Assembly (NCBI RefSeq): GCF_029961025.1
Contig: NZ_JASBVP010000005.1
Coordinates: forward strand, 62,001-126,000
Source: Mycobacterium sp.
GTDB lineage: Bacteria > Actinomycetota > Actinomycetes > Mycobacteriales > Mycobacteriaceae
Length of the DNA stretch: 64,000 nt
Direction: 5' to 3'
The notes below the pieces were generated by a model. It was not told where the DNA came from, did not search any database, and saw only the letters and a list, made by a program, of their open reading frames with translations. Every line of letters starts with the position of its first letter. The first letter of the stretch is position 1. Of the stretch, positions 18,730 through 27,800 are shown piece by piece. Position numbers and translations under genes: made by a program.

Positions 18730-19092
18730 ATGTTTCGCTCAGCACTCATCGAGGCGGCAGTCGCAGCAGCCGTAATCGGCTTGCCGGCTACGGCTGACGC
18801 GGACATGGGATCAGTGGCGGCGTCACGGAAAGGTGGAGTCCCGACACCACCTAGTGAGTTCCACCAATGCCCATCAGGCACCTACCGGGACGCCGATGGT
18901 GATTGCGTCGAAAGGCCTGATCAGAACACGAACAGCGCAACAGCCATCTGTTGCGATGGCTCAGAGTCCCACTCCAAGCACCGGAGTGGCACCTGCTCGG
19001 GCCACGGCGGCGTGTGCCAATGGAACACGCCGGGCGCGGGCTACTCCGACAACCCCGAGAACCGATCCGCCGGCAAACAGCGCTGGGTGTGA
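18730..19092 (+). CDS. Secreted DUF3761-like protein
   Basis: A 120-residue protein with an N-terminal signal sequence (residues 1-25, cut expected after ATADA). The mature part holds CPSGTYRDADGDC and the core CCDGSESHSKHRSGTCSG, followed by HGGVCQW, which resembles the DUF3761 domain common in mycobacterial and proteobacterial secreted proteins of unknown role. Six Cys residues could form disulfides. Start ATG 18730 has a GGGGGACGG ribosome site. It faces a broken relative at 18279-18665 head to head. Confidence 0.6.
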   Translation: MFRSALIEAAVAAAVIGLPATADADMGSVAASRKGGVPTPPSEFHQCPSGTYRDADGDCVERPDQNTNSATAICCDGSESHSKHRSGTCSGHGGVCQWNTPGAGYSDNPENRSAGKQRWV

Positions 19093-19201
19093 GCGCGGCG
19101 CTGCGGCGCAGCGGGTCGTGTCTCTCTCTGCGGACAGTTTGCTAATTTCGGGCGATTATCCCCGGCGCGTCAGCAAATGAAAATGCTTTGACCCCCATGG
19201 A

Positions 19202-20664
19202 GGCTCTTCAACTTTGGCCGGGCAGGTAGCCCGTTGATCTTGGTCGGCGTGTCTAACAACTGAAGGCCCTTGGCCTTCTGAAGTCTGAGTGTGGCCCCGC
19301 ATTCAGGCCAGGAAGGAGCCAAGGGCTGTGTTTGACGCTACGACAGTGTTGTTCGGGCTGCCAGGAGTGCGGGTTGAGCGTGTCGAGCGCCGCGCCGACG
19401 GCACCCGAGTAGTGGATGTGGTCACCGACGATCCGACGGCGGCGGCATGCCCGTCGTGTGGGGTGGTCTCGACGTCGGTGAAGGGCTGCGTGGTCACCTC
19501 GCCGAAGGATATCCCTTATGGTGAAGGCCCTATTGTGGTGCGCTGGCATAAAATTCGCTGGCGATGCCGAGAAGACTCCTGTCAACGGGGATCGTTCACC
19601 GGGGCGATCACCGAGGTGCCGGCCCGCGTCCGCAGCACGCTTCGGCTGCGTGTGCAGATGGCCAAGCAGTCGGGGACGCGGCGCGCTCGGTAGCCGAGGT
19701 CGCCCAGGCCCATGGCGTGTCGTGGCCGACCGCGCATCGAGCGTTTGCCACCCACGCCACGACGGTGGTGACCGAGCCGGCGCCTACCCCGGTGCTGGGC
19801 ATCGATGAAACCCGCCGGGGAAAGCCCAGATGGGAACGTTGCGCCCAGACCGGCCGGTGGTTGCGGGTCGATCCGTGGGACACCGGGTTTGTGGACCTGG
19901 CTGGTGATCAGGGCCTATTGGGGCAGCATGAAGGCCGCAGCGGCGCCGATGTGATCGGATGGCTTAACGCGCACACCGCGGTTCCGGGAAAGAATCAAAT
20001 ACGTGGCCATCGATCCCGCCGCGCCCTACGCGTCGGCGATCCGCACCCCTGGGCTGCTGGCTAACGCGCAGCTGGTGGTCGACCACTTCCACCTGACCAA
20101 GCTGGCCAACGACGCCCTGACCAAGGTGCGCCACCGAGTGACCTGGCAGCTGCATGATCGGGCCGCAAGATCGACCCGCAGTGGGCCAAACGGCGTCGCC
20201 TGCTGACCGCCAGGGAACGCTTGTCGGATGAAAGCTTTGCCAAGATGTGGAATCGCATTAGCGCCGAGGATCCCAGCGCGCAGATCCTGTCGGCCTGGAT
20301 CGCCAAAGAGGAGAGGAACTGCGCACCCTGCTGTTGACCGTGCGCGTCGGCGGGGACCCCCACCTGGCCCGTCACCGCCTGCACCGCTTTCTGGCCTGGT
20401 GCATCGACTCGCAGATCCCCGAACTGCTCACCCCCTAGCGAGCACCGTCGATTCCTGTGGTCCGAGATCAACGCCTTCCTGACCACTGGGATCACCAACG
20501 TCCGCACCGAGGGCTACAACCGGCTACTCAGGCAGGTCAAACGCGTTGGCTGCGGGTTCCGCAATCGGCACAACTCTACCCTCCGGATACGATTTCACTG
20601 CACCCGCAAACAGCGGGCCGCAACCCAGACTTCACACCGATTGCCCGGTTAAAGTCGAAGAGCC
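19202..20664 (+). mobile_element. ISL3-family insertion sequence, decayed
   Basis: The ends form a 23-bp inverted repeat at 19202-19224 and 20642-20664 that begins GGCTCTTC and matches at about 20 of 23 positions. GGCTCTTC ends are typical of ISL3. The element is 1463 bp. The flanking 8-mers (CCCATGGA and CCTATGAT) are only partly alike, so a target duplication is not clear. Confidence 0.85.
19328..20650 (+). pseudogene. ISL3 transposase, multiply frameshifted
   Basis: The N-terminus FDATTVLFGLPGVRVERVER and the zinc-finger segment AACPSCGVVS are ISL3-like, as is the later VLGIDETRRGKPRW catalytic region and QLVVDHFHLTKLAN. The reading frame changes at least five times: near 19668 (lost G), 19980, 20163, 20308-20320 (a 5-bp GAGGA tandem duplication) and 20435. 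The protein is clearly inactive. Similar transposases in M. tuberculosis belong to IS1557. Confidence 0.88.
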
Positions 20665-20721
20665 CCTATGATCTTCGATTCGAATGACGGGCGCGATTTG
20701 CCATATCGTCCAGCGGATCGT

Positions 20722-21852
20722 CTAGCTGGATATGAAGGATTTCCAGGCTTCTGAATCACAGAGGGCGAATGCTCCGCCGCGATCTACTTGCAGTCGATTC
20801 GTCGCGCCGGTTCCAAGCTCCCAACCCAAAGCAGTCTCGATGGTTGCATTCGTGAGCCCATCGCCCATTGTGCTGACCAATATCATTGGCTTATCACGTC
20901 GGACCTCCCAGCATCGGCGCAAGAGGTCATTGACGCATACGTCGCGGAATGAGTATCCGACTATCAACCAGTAGTCCGCATCCCTGAAACTAGACTCCGA
21001 AAGTTCATACGCTAGAGCGAACGGCTGCCTTAAGACGTGTCGTGCTTTGCTATTCTGATTTGCCAATACCACTAGGGGGCGACCACTGAACGTTTCTTCG
21101 TTCCGATATTTTTTCCAGATCGTGCTACGTATAGCGTTAGTTGGCAATTTAATTTGGTATCTGCCGAACTCCCAATATGTGATCGAGCCATGCAAGTGAA
21201 GCAAACGAACCCGGCGCTGGTCGAAGCTCATAAAATCATCTTCGGTCTGTCGAAGCCGTTTGGTATCGTATTCGATGCCGTCAACCGTGACTGTCCCGGG
21301 CCAGCGCCCATCAGCCATGTCGCACAAAACATCGTCGTGTTTGTTGCTTAATAGGGAGGAAAGGAGTACCGCGTCGTAGTTTAGGTTTGCAATAGTCACC
21401 TTTTTAGTGAACTTACTCAATACCTTGGCTACGAAGTCGTCGACTGGTTGACGCCGTGCTTCGTCAGCGTAGGATCGCTCGGCAATTATTTCCAAGGTAT
21501 GTCCAATCCCACGCCGCTGGACTTCTGCGACGAACTCTCGAACCTTCTGAAATGCGTTGACCGTGTCTGGATCGGAATTTCGTATTAGGTCAGCGAACAC
21601 GCTCAAGTCGTCAAGAATGTCACTCTGCCCGCCAAAAGCACCGATTAAAATCTCAAAGTCCGCAGCCGGATCGCCGGTCAAGTCATGCTTGGCGACATTC
21701 TGCATCGCTTGAGCTACGGCATCGCTACCTGGATACTCCGCAGTGAATCTTGCGATCATCTCGTTGCTAATGCTGCCCAGCAGCAGGTCGTCGCTGAAAG
21801 CGATGCTCAGGCCGTTGCCGACCAGGACGGCCAGGTCTCTATTTCCCGACAT
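20722..21852 (-). CDS. SIR2-like domain protein, predicted NADase (possible anti-phage effector)
   Basis: A 376-residue protein with the landmarks of a SIR2-like NAD-binding fold: LVGNGLSIAF at the N-terminus, ANLNYDAVLLSSL (~residue 165), LLHLHGSITYWEFG (~225, catalytic His candidate) and LIVGYSFRDVCVNDLLRR (~300). It lacks the zinc Cys pairs of protein deacylases. Many such stand-alone SIR2 proteins deplete NAD during phage infection; that role is inference here. ATG 21852 is chosen over an in-frame GTG 12 bases upstream because GAGAGGTGATC makes a good ribosome site for it. It begins 27 bp after a truncated capsid gene. The region is visibly AT-richer than its neighbours, a sign of transfer. 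Confidence 0.75.
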   Translation of the reverse strand: MSGNRDLAVLVGNGLSIAFSDDLLLGSISNEMIARFTAEYPGSDAVAQAMQNVAKHDLTGDPAADFEILIGAFGGQSDILDDLSVFADLIRNSDPDTVNAFQKVREFVAEVQRRGIGHTLEIIAERSYADEARRQPVDDFVAKVLSKFTKKVTIANLNYDAVLLSSLLSNKHDDVLCDMADGRWPGTVTVDGIEYDTKRLRQTEDDFMSFDQRRVRLLHLHGSITYWEFGRYQIKLPTNAIRSTIWKKYRNEETFSGRPLVVLANQNSKARHVLRQPFALAYELSESSFRDADYWLIVGYSFRDVCVNDLLRRCWEVRRDKPMILVSTMGDGLTNATIETALGWELGTGATNRLQVDRGGAFALCDSEAWKSFISS

Positions 21853-21879
21853 CTTCCAGATCACCTCTCCGCATCGATG

Positions 21880-22403
21880 CTAGGGTGAGTTCCGCGCGGG
21901 CGGGAGGGGGTCAAGCCCGTGGTAGAGGTCATAGACGGGCGTGGTGAATTCGTTGCGGCTGCGCGTGTTGGTGAACAACCGACGCAAAATCGAACCCGTC
22001 ACCGACTTGTTGTCGGCAGACATAATCGAATCCATCACAGAACGGACCTGGCGGGAATCCGCATCGCGAAGGAACTTCCAACTGAATCTTCCAGCAAGAT
22101 CGTAGTCGTAGAAGGGGTAGCCCATAAGCAAGCCGGTGCCGGGTGGCAGCGCGCCTTTGGGCACGCGGTATTCGGTAGCTTGCTCAAACGACGGCACTTC
22201 GGAGTTTTGGGGAACCGCTTCGCCTTCGCCGGTCGCAGTGGGGTATGGAAGCACAGCAGATCGGTCACGGATCGCCGATCGGTGTTCCATACGTCCAGCG
22301 CATCGCGAAATTCGTCCCACATATGATTCAGGTCAACGCCATCGGCTGTCATGTTGACCAGGACGTCGGCCTGGTGGCTAGTACCAAAAATCGTAGCGGT
22401 CAC
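21880..22403 (-). pseudogene. Phage major capsid protein, N-terminal half, frameshifted and truncated
   Basis: Read across one frameshift, the protein begins VTATIFGTSHQADVLVN and continues with SFEQATEYRVPKGALPPG, GYPFYDYDLAGRFSWKFLRD and MSADNKSVTGSILRRLF. This pattern (a YDLA..WKFL..A segment and an ADN..V...LRRLF segment) is that of HK97-like major capsid proteins of actinophages, as I recall them. The shift is a lost C in a four-base run near 22240. The frame ends at about residue 173, where full capsid proteins run on for well over 100 residues, so it is a remnant. GTG start with an AAGGAAAT site. Confidence 0.55.
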
Positions 22404-22494
22404 ATCATTTCCTTAAGTTTATCGATGGTGCTTAATAGCACAATTGATTTGCCTGCAATTCTACGCGGGATTCACTTAAAATGTTGGGCATAAA

Positions 22495-22827
22495 AGGCTG
22501 CAGAAGTGAGTCGAACCGCCAGGAGTTGAGCAACTCGTCGCGCAGGTGGCCGTTGAGGGACTCGATCCAGGCGTTCTGCCACGGGGATCCGGGGTCGATG
22601 ACCAGCGAGCCGACGCCGTTAAAACCGGCACCAGTCGTTGACCGCGTGAGCCACGAACTCGGGCCCGTTGTCGAAGCGCACGTAGTGCGGTGCCCCCGTG
22701 CTGCAGGGCCAGGCGGTCGAGGACATCGACGACGCCGTCGGCGTCGATGGCCCGATCACCATGGATCGCCAAGGCTTCACGGGTGAACTCATCGATCACG
22801 TTGAGCATCTTCATCATGCGCCCGTCG
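22495..22827 (-). mobile_element. 333-bp internal fragment of the IS3 element
   Basis: This stretch matches 16802-17134 base for base with a single C/T difference (position 22814 versus 17121) and no gaps. It is the C-terminal part of orfB and carries the same two frameshifts as the larger copy. It has no terminal repeats. Its ends abut AT-rich sequence on one side and a kinase remnant on the other. Confidence 0.9.
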
Positions 22828-22829
22828 CA

Positions 22830-23068
22830 TCACCCTGGCAGGCGACATCCGACGCAAAGCTGACCAGTTACGGCACCACCATTGGGACATTCGCCTATTT
22901 GGCCTCGAGCGGCTCAATAATACCGAGATTACTCACCGCGCCGACATCTATGCTGCCTGCGTCCTCTTCGAGTGGCTGACCGGATCCCCGCCCTATAACG
23001 CAACAGACCTGCCCGCGCTAATTACCGCGCATCTGACCATGACCGCGCTCACTGAAATTCCCCACTGA
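22830..23068 (+). pseudogene. Remnant of a Ser/Thr protein kinase
   Basis: Frame one reads ATSDAKLTSYGTTIGTFAYLA, the activation-loop end of a mycobacterial kinase. After a one-base loss near 22905 a second frame continues with ERLNNTEITHRADIYAACVL, then FEWLTGSPPY and ITAHLTM, the start of the C-lobe. The front of the kinase is missing, replaced by the IS3 fragment, and the last residues before the stop are encoded by an IS21 end. It is a different kinase from the intact one downstream. Confidence 0.65.
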
Positions 23069-23335
23069 CGCTCATCGAAATTCCTCACCCGTGTGGCTTC
23101 GCCGAGAAGGGCGGGCCTCACTTGATGCTGCTGGTGTCTAACGCCAACAACTGCAGTCGAAGGAGGCCCGCTTTCTCGTGCTCACATGGGGGGACGAGGT
23201 GGAAGTACATGCTCTGCGTAAATGTGGTTAGAGGATCTCGGCGATCGCCCGCCACACCGGCCGGGACCGCAAAACCATCCGGGATTATGTGTCGGGGAAG
23301 CGCACGGCGGGGGCGATGGCGGCGGTAATATCCGC
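23030..23335 (+). mobile_element. IS21-family left end with broken istA
   Basis: The region opens with two near-repeats (CACTGAAATTCCCCACT and CATCGAAATTCCTCACC, about 22 bp apart) like the multiple terminal repeats of IS21. From GTG 23178 the frame reads LTWGDEVEVHALRKCG, an in-frame TAG at 23229, then RISAIARHTGRDRKTIRDYV, the helix-turn-helix of IstA. It breaks off a few bases before the kinase start at 23338. The rest of istA and istB are absent. Confidence 0.75.
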
Positions 23336-23337
23336 GC

Positions 23338-25527
23338 ATGCCATTGGCGATCGGCACGGTTTTTGCTGGGTACACCATCCTCCGGCTGCTGGGTTCTGGG
23401 GGGATGGGCGAGGTCTACCTCGCTCAGCACCCCCGATTACGCCGGCGCGACGCGTTGAAGATTCTTCCTGAGGCGCTCACCGCAGATCGTGAATTCCGCG
23501 AGAGGTTCCACCGCGAAGCCGACCTCGTCGCCGAACTGTGGCACCCAAACATTGTCGGGATGCATGATCGCGGCGAATTCGATGGTCAACTGTGGATCGC
23601 GATGGACTACGTCGAGGGCACCGACGCTGGGCAGCTAATGAAAGCCCAGTACCCGGCCGGAATGCCACCACATGACGTCTCCGTCATCGTCACCGCGGTG
23701 GCCAGGGCGCTCGATTACGCCCACCAGCGGGGATTGTTACATCGCGACGTCAAGCCGGCCAACATCTTGCTCACCGAGCCAGAAGACGGTGAACGACGGA
23801 TCCTGTTGGCCGACTTCGGAGTAGCCCGCCAACTGGCCGACGTCAGCGGCCTGACGGCGACCAATATGACGGTGGGCACGGTGGCTTACTGCGCACCTGA
23901 GCAGTTGATGGGGCTGCAGCTGGATGGGCGCGCCGACCAGTACGCGCTGGCGGCCACCGCGTTTCACCTGCTCACGGGCGCCCCGCCGTATCAGCATTCC
24001 AACCCGGTGGCTGTCATCAGCCAACACCTCAACGCAGCACTGCCAAAGCTAAGTGATCGGCGCCCGGAGTTGGCGCACCTCGATCAGGTGTTGTCAAGAG
24101 CGTTGGCCAAGGACCCCACCGACCGGTTCGGCCGGTGCCGCGAGTTCGCCATGCGGCTCAGTGAGCGGACCGCCGGCGACGCGGAAAGTGATCGCCCCAC
24201 CCAGGCTGGCATCACCGTCTCCGCCCGCGCAGTGGGATCCGTGCAGGCGGAACGATACAGCGCGAAACCACAGTCGACGACCACGAAGTCCCCGCCGCGC
24301 TCTGAGGACAGCCTGCCATCGGGACCCGAGCCGGCGGCGGCGAAAAAGCAGCGGAGGCGGCGGCCAATTCTTGTCGGGGCGGCGATAGCGGTGGCAGTGT
24401 TGGCCGCCATTGGTGCGACCCTCTACGTGGTCGAGCGGGAGAATCACGCAACCACCACGCCGCCCATCAGAACCCCAGCCCCACCTGCTGCCGTACTCGA
24501 CGGCACTTATCGCATGGAGTTCGACCTTGCAAAGCAGACGTTCAACGGCGCGCCCGCCCCTGCACCCAACACCGGCAACACCGCTTGGTGGGCATTCCGG
24601 TCAGCGTGCAGACCTACCGGTTGCGTTGCCACCGGGACCGAGCTTGACGTCAACAACCATGACGTGGCGGCCAACCCCAGTGACACAGTCGAGTCCCATT
24701 TTGTTGATGGTCACTGGCAGGTGGTGCCTTATCAGATCCCAGTGCAGTCTCCGCGATGCCTGGGAGCAGACGGGAAAAGCATCGTCGCGGGCGCCTACAC
24801 CGAAATGGTTACGTGGTCGTTGAAGCCACAGCCTGACGGCGCGCTCCGCGGCGTTGTGACCGACACCTTTCTGACGAATGAATGCGGCGGTCAAGGATTG
24901 GTGCGTCAGGTACCGCTGGTGGCGACGCGGATGGGCGACGTGCCGCCGAGTGTCACCGTGGCCGATCCGGCGACGGTCACCGCTCCCTCGACGACTAGCA
25001 CCGCAGCCCCGGTTGTTGGGGGGCCGGGGCTTGATGGCACCTATCGCCTGGACGTCGACTTTGCGAAGCAGACGGAAAACGGCGATCCCGTGAGTGGCGG
25101 AACCCACGAAACCCATTGGTGGGCCTTTCGTTCCTTGTGCACATCGGCTGGATGCGTTGCCGCCGGTGCCGCACTGGCCGACGAAAACCACCAAGAGGCT
25201 ACAGGTGCAGCAAAGGTGCTCCGTTTCGCCGACGGTCACTGGCAAGACACGCCCTATCTCCAGCCACCGCACCAATGTGCCGGAGCAACAAATGGAAACG
25301 TCGCCGAGACCGATACGATTAGTTCGTCATTGGACCCACAGCCTGACGGCACGCTCCGAGGCGTTCTCACCGTCACTGCTCTAACAAATGAATGCGGCGA
25401 TCAAGGAGACGTGTGGCAGACCCCGATTTCTGCGACACGGGTGGGCGATGTACCGCCCAGTGTCGTCATAGCTGATCCAGCGTTGTTCGTGGCTCCGCCT
25501 GCGCCAGCCCCTGGCGGGCCTCGCTGA
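23338..25527 (+). CDS. Transmembrane Ser/Thr protein kinase with duplicated external domain (PknF/PknJ-like)
   Basis: A 729-residue receptor kinase. Kinase domain (~1-275): glycine loop [10 protein letters not shown] at 18-27, Lys41, HRDVKPAN at 135-142, DFG at 159-161, APE at 186-188; all key residues are present. A linker rich in Ser/Pro leads to one membrane helix (~344-365). The outside part has two homologous ~145-residue units starting near 388 and 575, each with DGTYR, WWAFRS, GCVA.G, DGHWQ, PQPDG.LRGV, LTNECG.QG and a closing GDVPPSV motif; a paired Cys pattern is kept in both. Best relatives are the PknF/PknJ group. An IS21 fragment lies directly upstream, so its native promoter is gone or IS-derived. 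Confidence 0.88.
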   Translation: MPLAIGTVFAGYTILRLLGSGGMGEVYLAQHPRLRRRDALKILPEALTADREFRERFHREADLVAELWHPNIVGMHDRGEFDGQLWIAMDYVEGTDAGQLMKAQYPAGMPPHDVSVIVTAVARALDYAHQRGLLHRDVKPANILLTEPEDGERRILLADFGVARQLADVSGLTATNMTVGTVAYCAPEQLMGLQLDGRADQYALAATAFHLLTGAPPYQHSNPVAVISQHLNAALPKLSDRRPELAHLDQVLSRALAKDPTDRFGRCREFAMRLSERTAGDAESDRPTQAGITVSARAVGSVQAERYSAKPQSTTTKSPPRSEDSLPSGPEPAAAKKQRRRRPILVGAAIAVAVLAAIGATLYVVERENHATTTPPIRTPAPPAAVLDGTYRMEFDLAKQTFNGAPAPAPNTGNTAWWAFRSACRPTGCVATGTELDVNNHDVAANPSDTVESHFVDGHWQVVPYQIPVQSPRCLGADGKSIVAGAYTEMVTWSLKPQPDGALRGVVTDTFLTNECGGQGLVRQVPLVATRMGDVPPSVTVADPATVTAPSTTSTAAPVVGGPGLDGTYRLDVDFAKQTENGDPVSGGTHETHWWAFRSLCTSAGCVAAGAALADENHQEATGAAKVLRFADGHWQDTPYLQPPHQCAGATNGNVAETDTISSSLDPQPDGTLRGVLTVTALTNECGDQGDVWQTPISATRVGDVPPSVVIADPALFVAPPAPAPGGPR

Positions 25528-25967
25528 ATCTGCTAGAACGGATAGCAAGGAATTGAGGCGACGGCGCATGGCCGGGCTTCACACCCCCGAACCGGGCCCC
25601 GCTGGAGACCCGACGAACCTTCGGCGAGCTCGTTGAAGTCAGCACCGTCGACCTGCAAGCCCTGGCCCTTGCTGCCGCCTGCCCGCCCATCCACCAACCG
25701 CTTCCCCGTCGCAATCGCCGTGACGGCTAACTCACGGACCGGGACCCCGCGCCATCAAACGTTATCTGTAGGTTGCCCAACGATCCCACCGCAAACGCAC
25801 CGACGTCGCCTGCCGCTGCAGCCTGTAGCAGCGTATGAGCCACGTTCGGCACGATGGAGCTCCTGCGGGGGTTGCTGAGCCCTGAATTGGTTTCCTGCCG
25901 CAGCCTCCGCCGGCTAGGGCTCTGGAAATCCCCCAAAAGTGTGAGGCATGCACTATGAGGAGTAGTC
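25528..25967. other. 440-bp region without a recognisable gene
   Basis: Two open stretches exist but neither can be named. A plus-strand frame at 25558-25731 (RTFGELVEVSTVDLQALALA near its middle) has no start codon and may be the tail of a lost gene. A minus-strand frame at 25727-25969 includes VAHTLLQAAAAGDVGAFAVG. Both sit between a kinase and broken IS3 genes and are probably relics. No repeats or terminators are evident. Confidence 0.4.
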
Positions 25968-26160
25968 ATGTCAGAGACACGCAGGAAGTTCGACCAGGGA
26001 GTTTCGCGAGGGGACGGTGCGGATTGTCTGGGATACTGGTAAGCCGATTGCCCAAGTTGCTCGAGACCTCGGGATCCATGCGGGCACCCTGGGTAATTGG
26101 GTTGCTAGGGATCGCGCTGGACGCAAAGGCACACAAGGGCTTTCGACGGGGGATGTTGAA
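25968..26160 (+). pseudogene. IS3-family orfA fragment (first)
   Basis: The ATG at 25968, with a GAGGAG site, begins MSETRRKFDQ. After an extra G in the run near 26001 the frame continues REGTVRIVWDTGKPIAQVAR and DLGIHAGTLGNWVARDRAG, the helix-turn-helix of an IS3-type OrfA. Homology fades after that. No orfB follows. Confidence 0.7.
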
Positions 26161-26210
26161 TCGCCCTGGGTTGGATGGAGGCTCCAGACCTTGGAAGCGA
26201 GGATGGAGTC

Positions 26211-26443
26211 ATGTCGAACAAACAGTCGCCGGCAAGCCTGGGTGTTCGTCGCTACAGCCCGGAGGAGAACGCGGCCGCGGTGCGGATGGTGCGCACGCTG
26301 CGAGCCGAGTTGGCACCGAGCACGGCACCGTGGCCCGGGTCGCTCGTCAACTGGGCTACGGGGTGGGATCGGTACGGTCCTGGGTGCGCCAGGCCGATAT
26401 CGACGATGGCTATGAGCCCGGAATGGGCCCGAATGGTGTAGTC
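26211..26443 (+). pseudogene. IS3-family orfA fragment (second)
   Basis: A different OrfA begins MSNKQSPASLGVRRYSPEE and, after a lost G near 26312, reads GTEHGTVARVARQLGYGVGS and [17 protein letters not shown]. It is cut off before orfB, only about 65 bp upstream of proA. Two unrelated orfA starts in tandem suggest successive insertions and deletions at this edge of the island. Confidence 0.75.
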
Positions 26444-26508
26444 AGGCTGGTCAACCCACCGGGCGAGGGCCGGGCGAGGGCGCTTCGAACCCCCGGTACC
26501 CTGAGGTG

Positions 26509-27777
26509 ATGACTCTGCACGCACCCTCGCGCTCGGCGGGCAAGGACTCAACGCGCGACCTCCGCCAAGAGGTGCACGACGCCGCGCGTCGCGCCCGGAT
26601 CGCCTCCCGGGTTTTGGCCTCACTGCCCACCGCGGTCAAAAACGGCGCGCTGCACGCCGCGGCCGAGGCGCTGTCGGCCCACGCCGGGAAGATCCTGGCC
26701 GCCAACGCCGAAGACCTGGATGCCGCGCGCGATGCCGGCACCCCGGCGGCGATGCTCGACCGGCTGGCGCTCAACCCGCAGCGCGTCGAAGCCATGGCCG
26801 CCGGCTTGCGGCAGGTCGCCGCCCTTCCCGACCCGGTGGGCGAGGTGCTGCGCGGCTACACCCTGCCCAACGGGCTGCGGCTGCGCCAGCAACGCGTTCC
26901 GCTCGGCGTGGTCGGCATGGTCTACGAGGGCCGTCCCAACGTCACCGTCGACGCGTTCGGGCTGGCGCTGAAATCCGGCAACGCCGCGCTGCTGCGCGGC
27001 AGCTCGTCGGCGGCGCGGTCCAACGCGGCGCTGGTGGGCGTGTTGCGGGCCGCGCTGGTCGGCGACGAGCTGCCCGCGGACGCGGTGCAGCTGCTGGACA
27101 GCTCGGATCGCGCCACCGTCACCCATCTGATCCAGGCCCGCGGCCTGGTCGACGTGGTGATCCCCCGCGGGGGGGCGGGGCTGATCGACGCGGTGGTGCG
27201 CGACGCGCAGGTGCCCACCATCGAAACCGGGGTGGGCAACTGCCATGTGTATGTGCACGAGGCGGCCGATTTGGATGTCGCCGAACGGGTTCTGCTGAAC
27301 TCCAAGACCCGCCGGCCCAGTGTGTGCAATGCCGCCGAGACACTGTTGGTGGACGCCGCGATCGCCGGGCAGGCGATGCCGCGGCTGGTGGCGGCGCTGC
27401 AGGACGCCGGGGTGACCGTGCACCTCGACCCGGACGAGGCCGAGCTGCGCCGCGAATACCTGTCGATGGACATCGCGGTGGCCGTGGTCGACGGCGTCGA
27501 TGCCGCCATCGCGCACATCAACGAGTACGGCACCGGGCACACCGAGGCCATCGTGACCACGAATCTGGCGGCGGCCCAACGGTTCACCGCAGGGGTCGAC
27601 GCGGCCGCCGTGATGGTCAACGCGTCCACCGCGTTCACCGACGGGGAGCAGTTCGGGTTCGGCGCCGAGATCGGCATCTCCACCCAAAAGCTGCACGCCC
27701 GCGGCCCGATGGGACTGCCGGAATTGACCTCGACCAAGTGGATCGTCTGGGGAGACGGCCACACCCGTCCCGCCTGA
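26509..27777 (+). CDS. proA: Gamma-glutamyl phosphate reductase
   Basis: ProA reduces glutamyl-5-phosphate to the semialdehyde in proline synthesis, using NADPH. The 422-residue protein has the aldehyde-dehydrogenase fold: [49 protein letters not shown], and the catalytic Cys in [14 protein letters not shown]; it ends [12 protein letters not shown] like M. tuberculosis ProA. ATG 26509 is preferred to the GTG three bases before it. It forms the right-hand edge of the island. Confidence 0.96.
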   Translation: MTLHAPSRSAGKDSTRDLRQEVHDAARRARIASRVLASLPTAVKNGALHAAAEALSAHAGKILAANAEDLDAARDAGTPAAMLDRLALNPQRVEAMAAGLRQVAALPDPVGEVLRGYTLPNGLRLRQQRVPLGVVGMVYEGRPNVTVDAFGLALKSGNAALLRGSSSAARSNAALVGVLRAALVGDELPADAVQLLDSSDRATVTHLIQARGLVDVVIPRGGAGLIDAVVRDAQVPTIETGVGNCHVYVHEAADLDVAERVLLNSKTRRPSVCNAAETLLVDAAIAGQAMPRLVAALQDAGVTVHLDPDEAELRREYLSMDIAVAVVDGVDAAIAHINEYGTGHTEAIVTTNLAAAQRFTAGVDAAAVMVNASTAFTDGEQFGFGAEIGISTQKLHARGPMGLPELTSTKWIVWGDGHTRPA

Positions 27778-27800
27778 GCGCCGGCGACGAAGACCCCACG

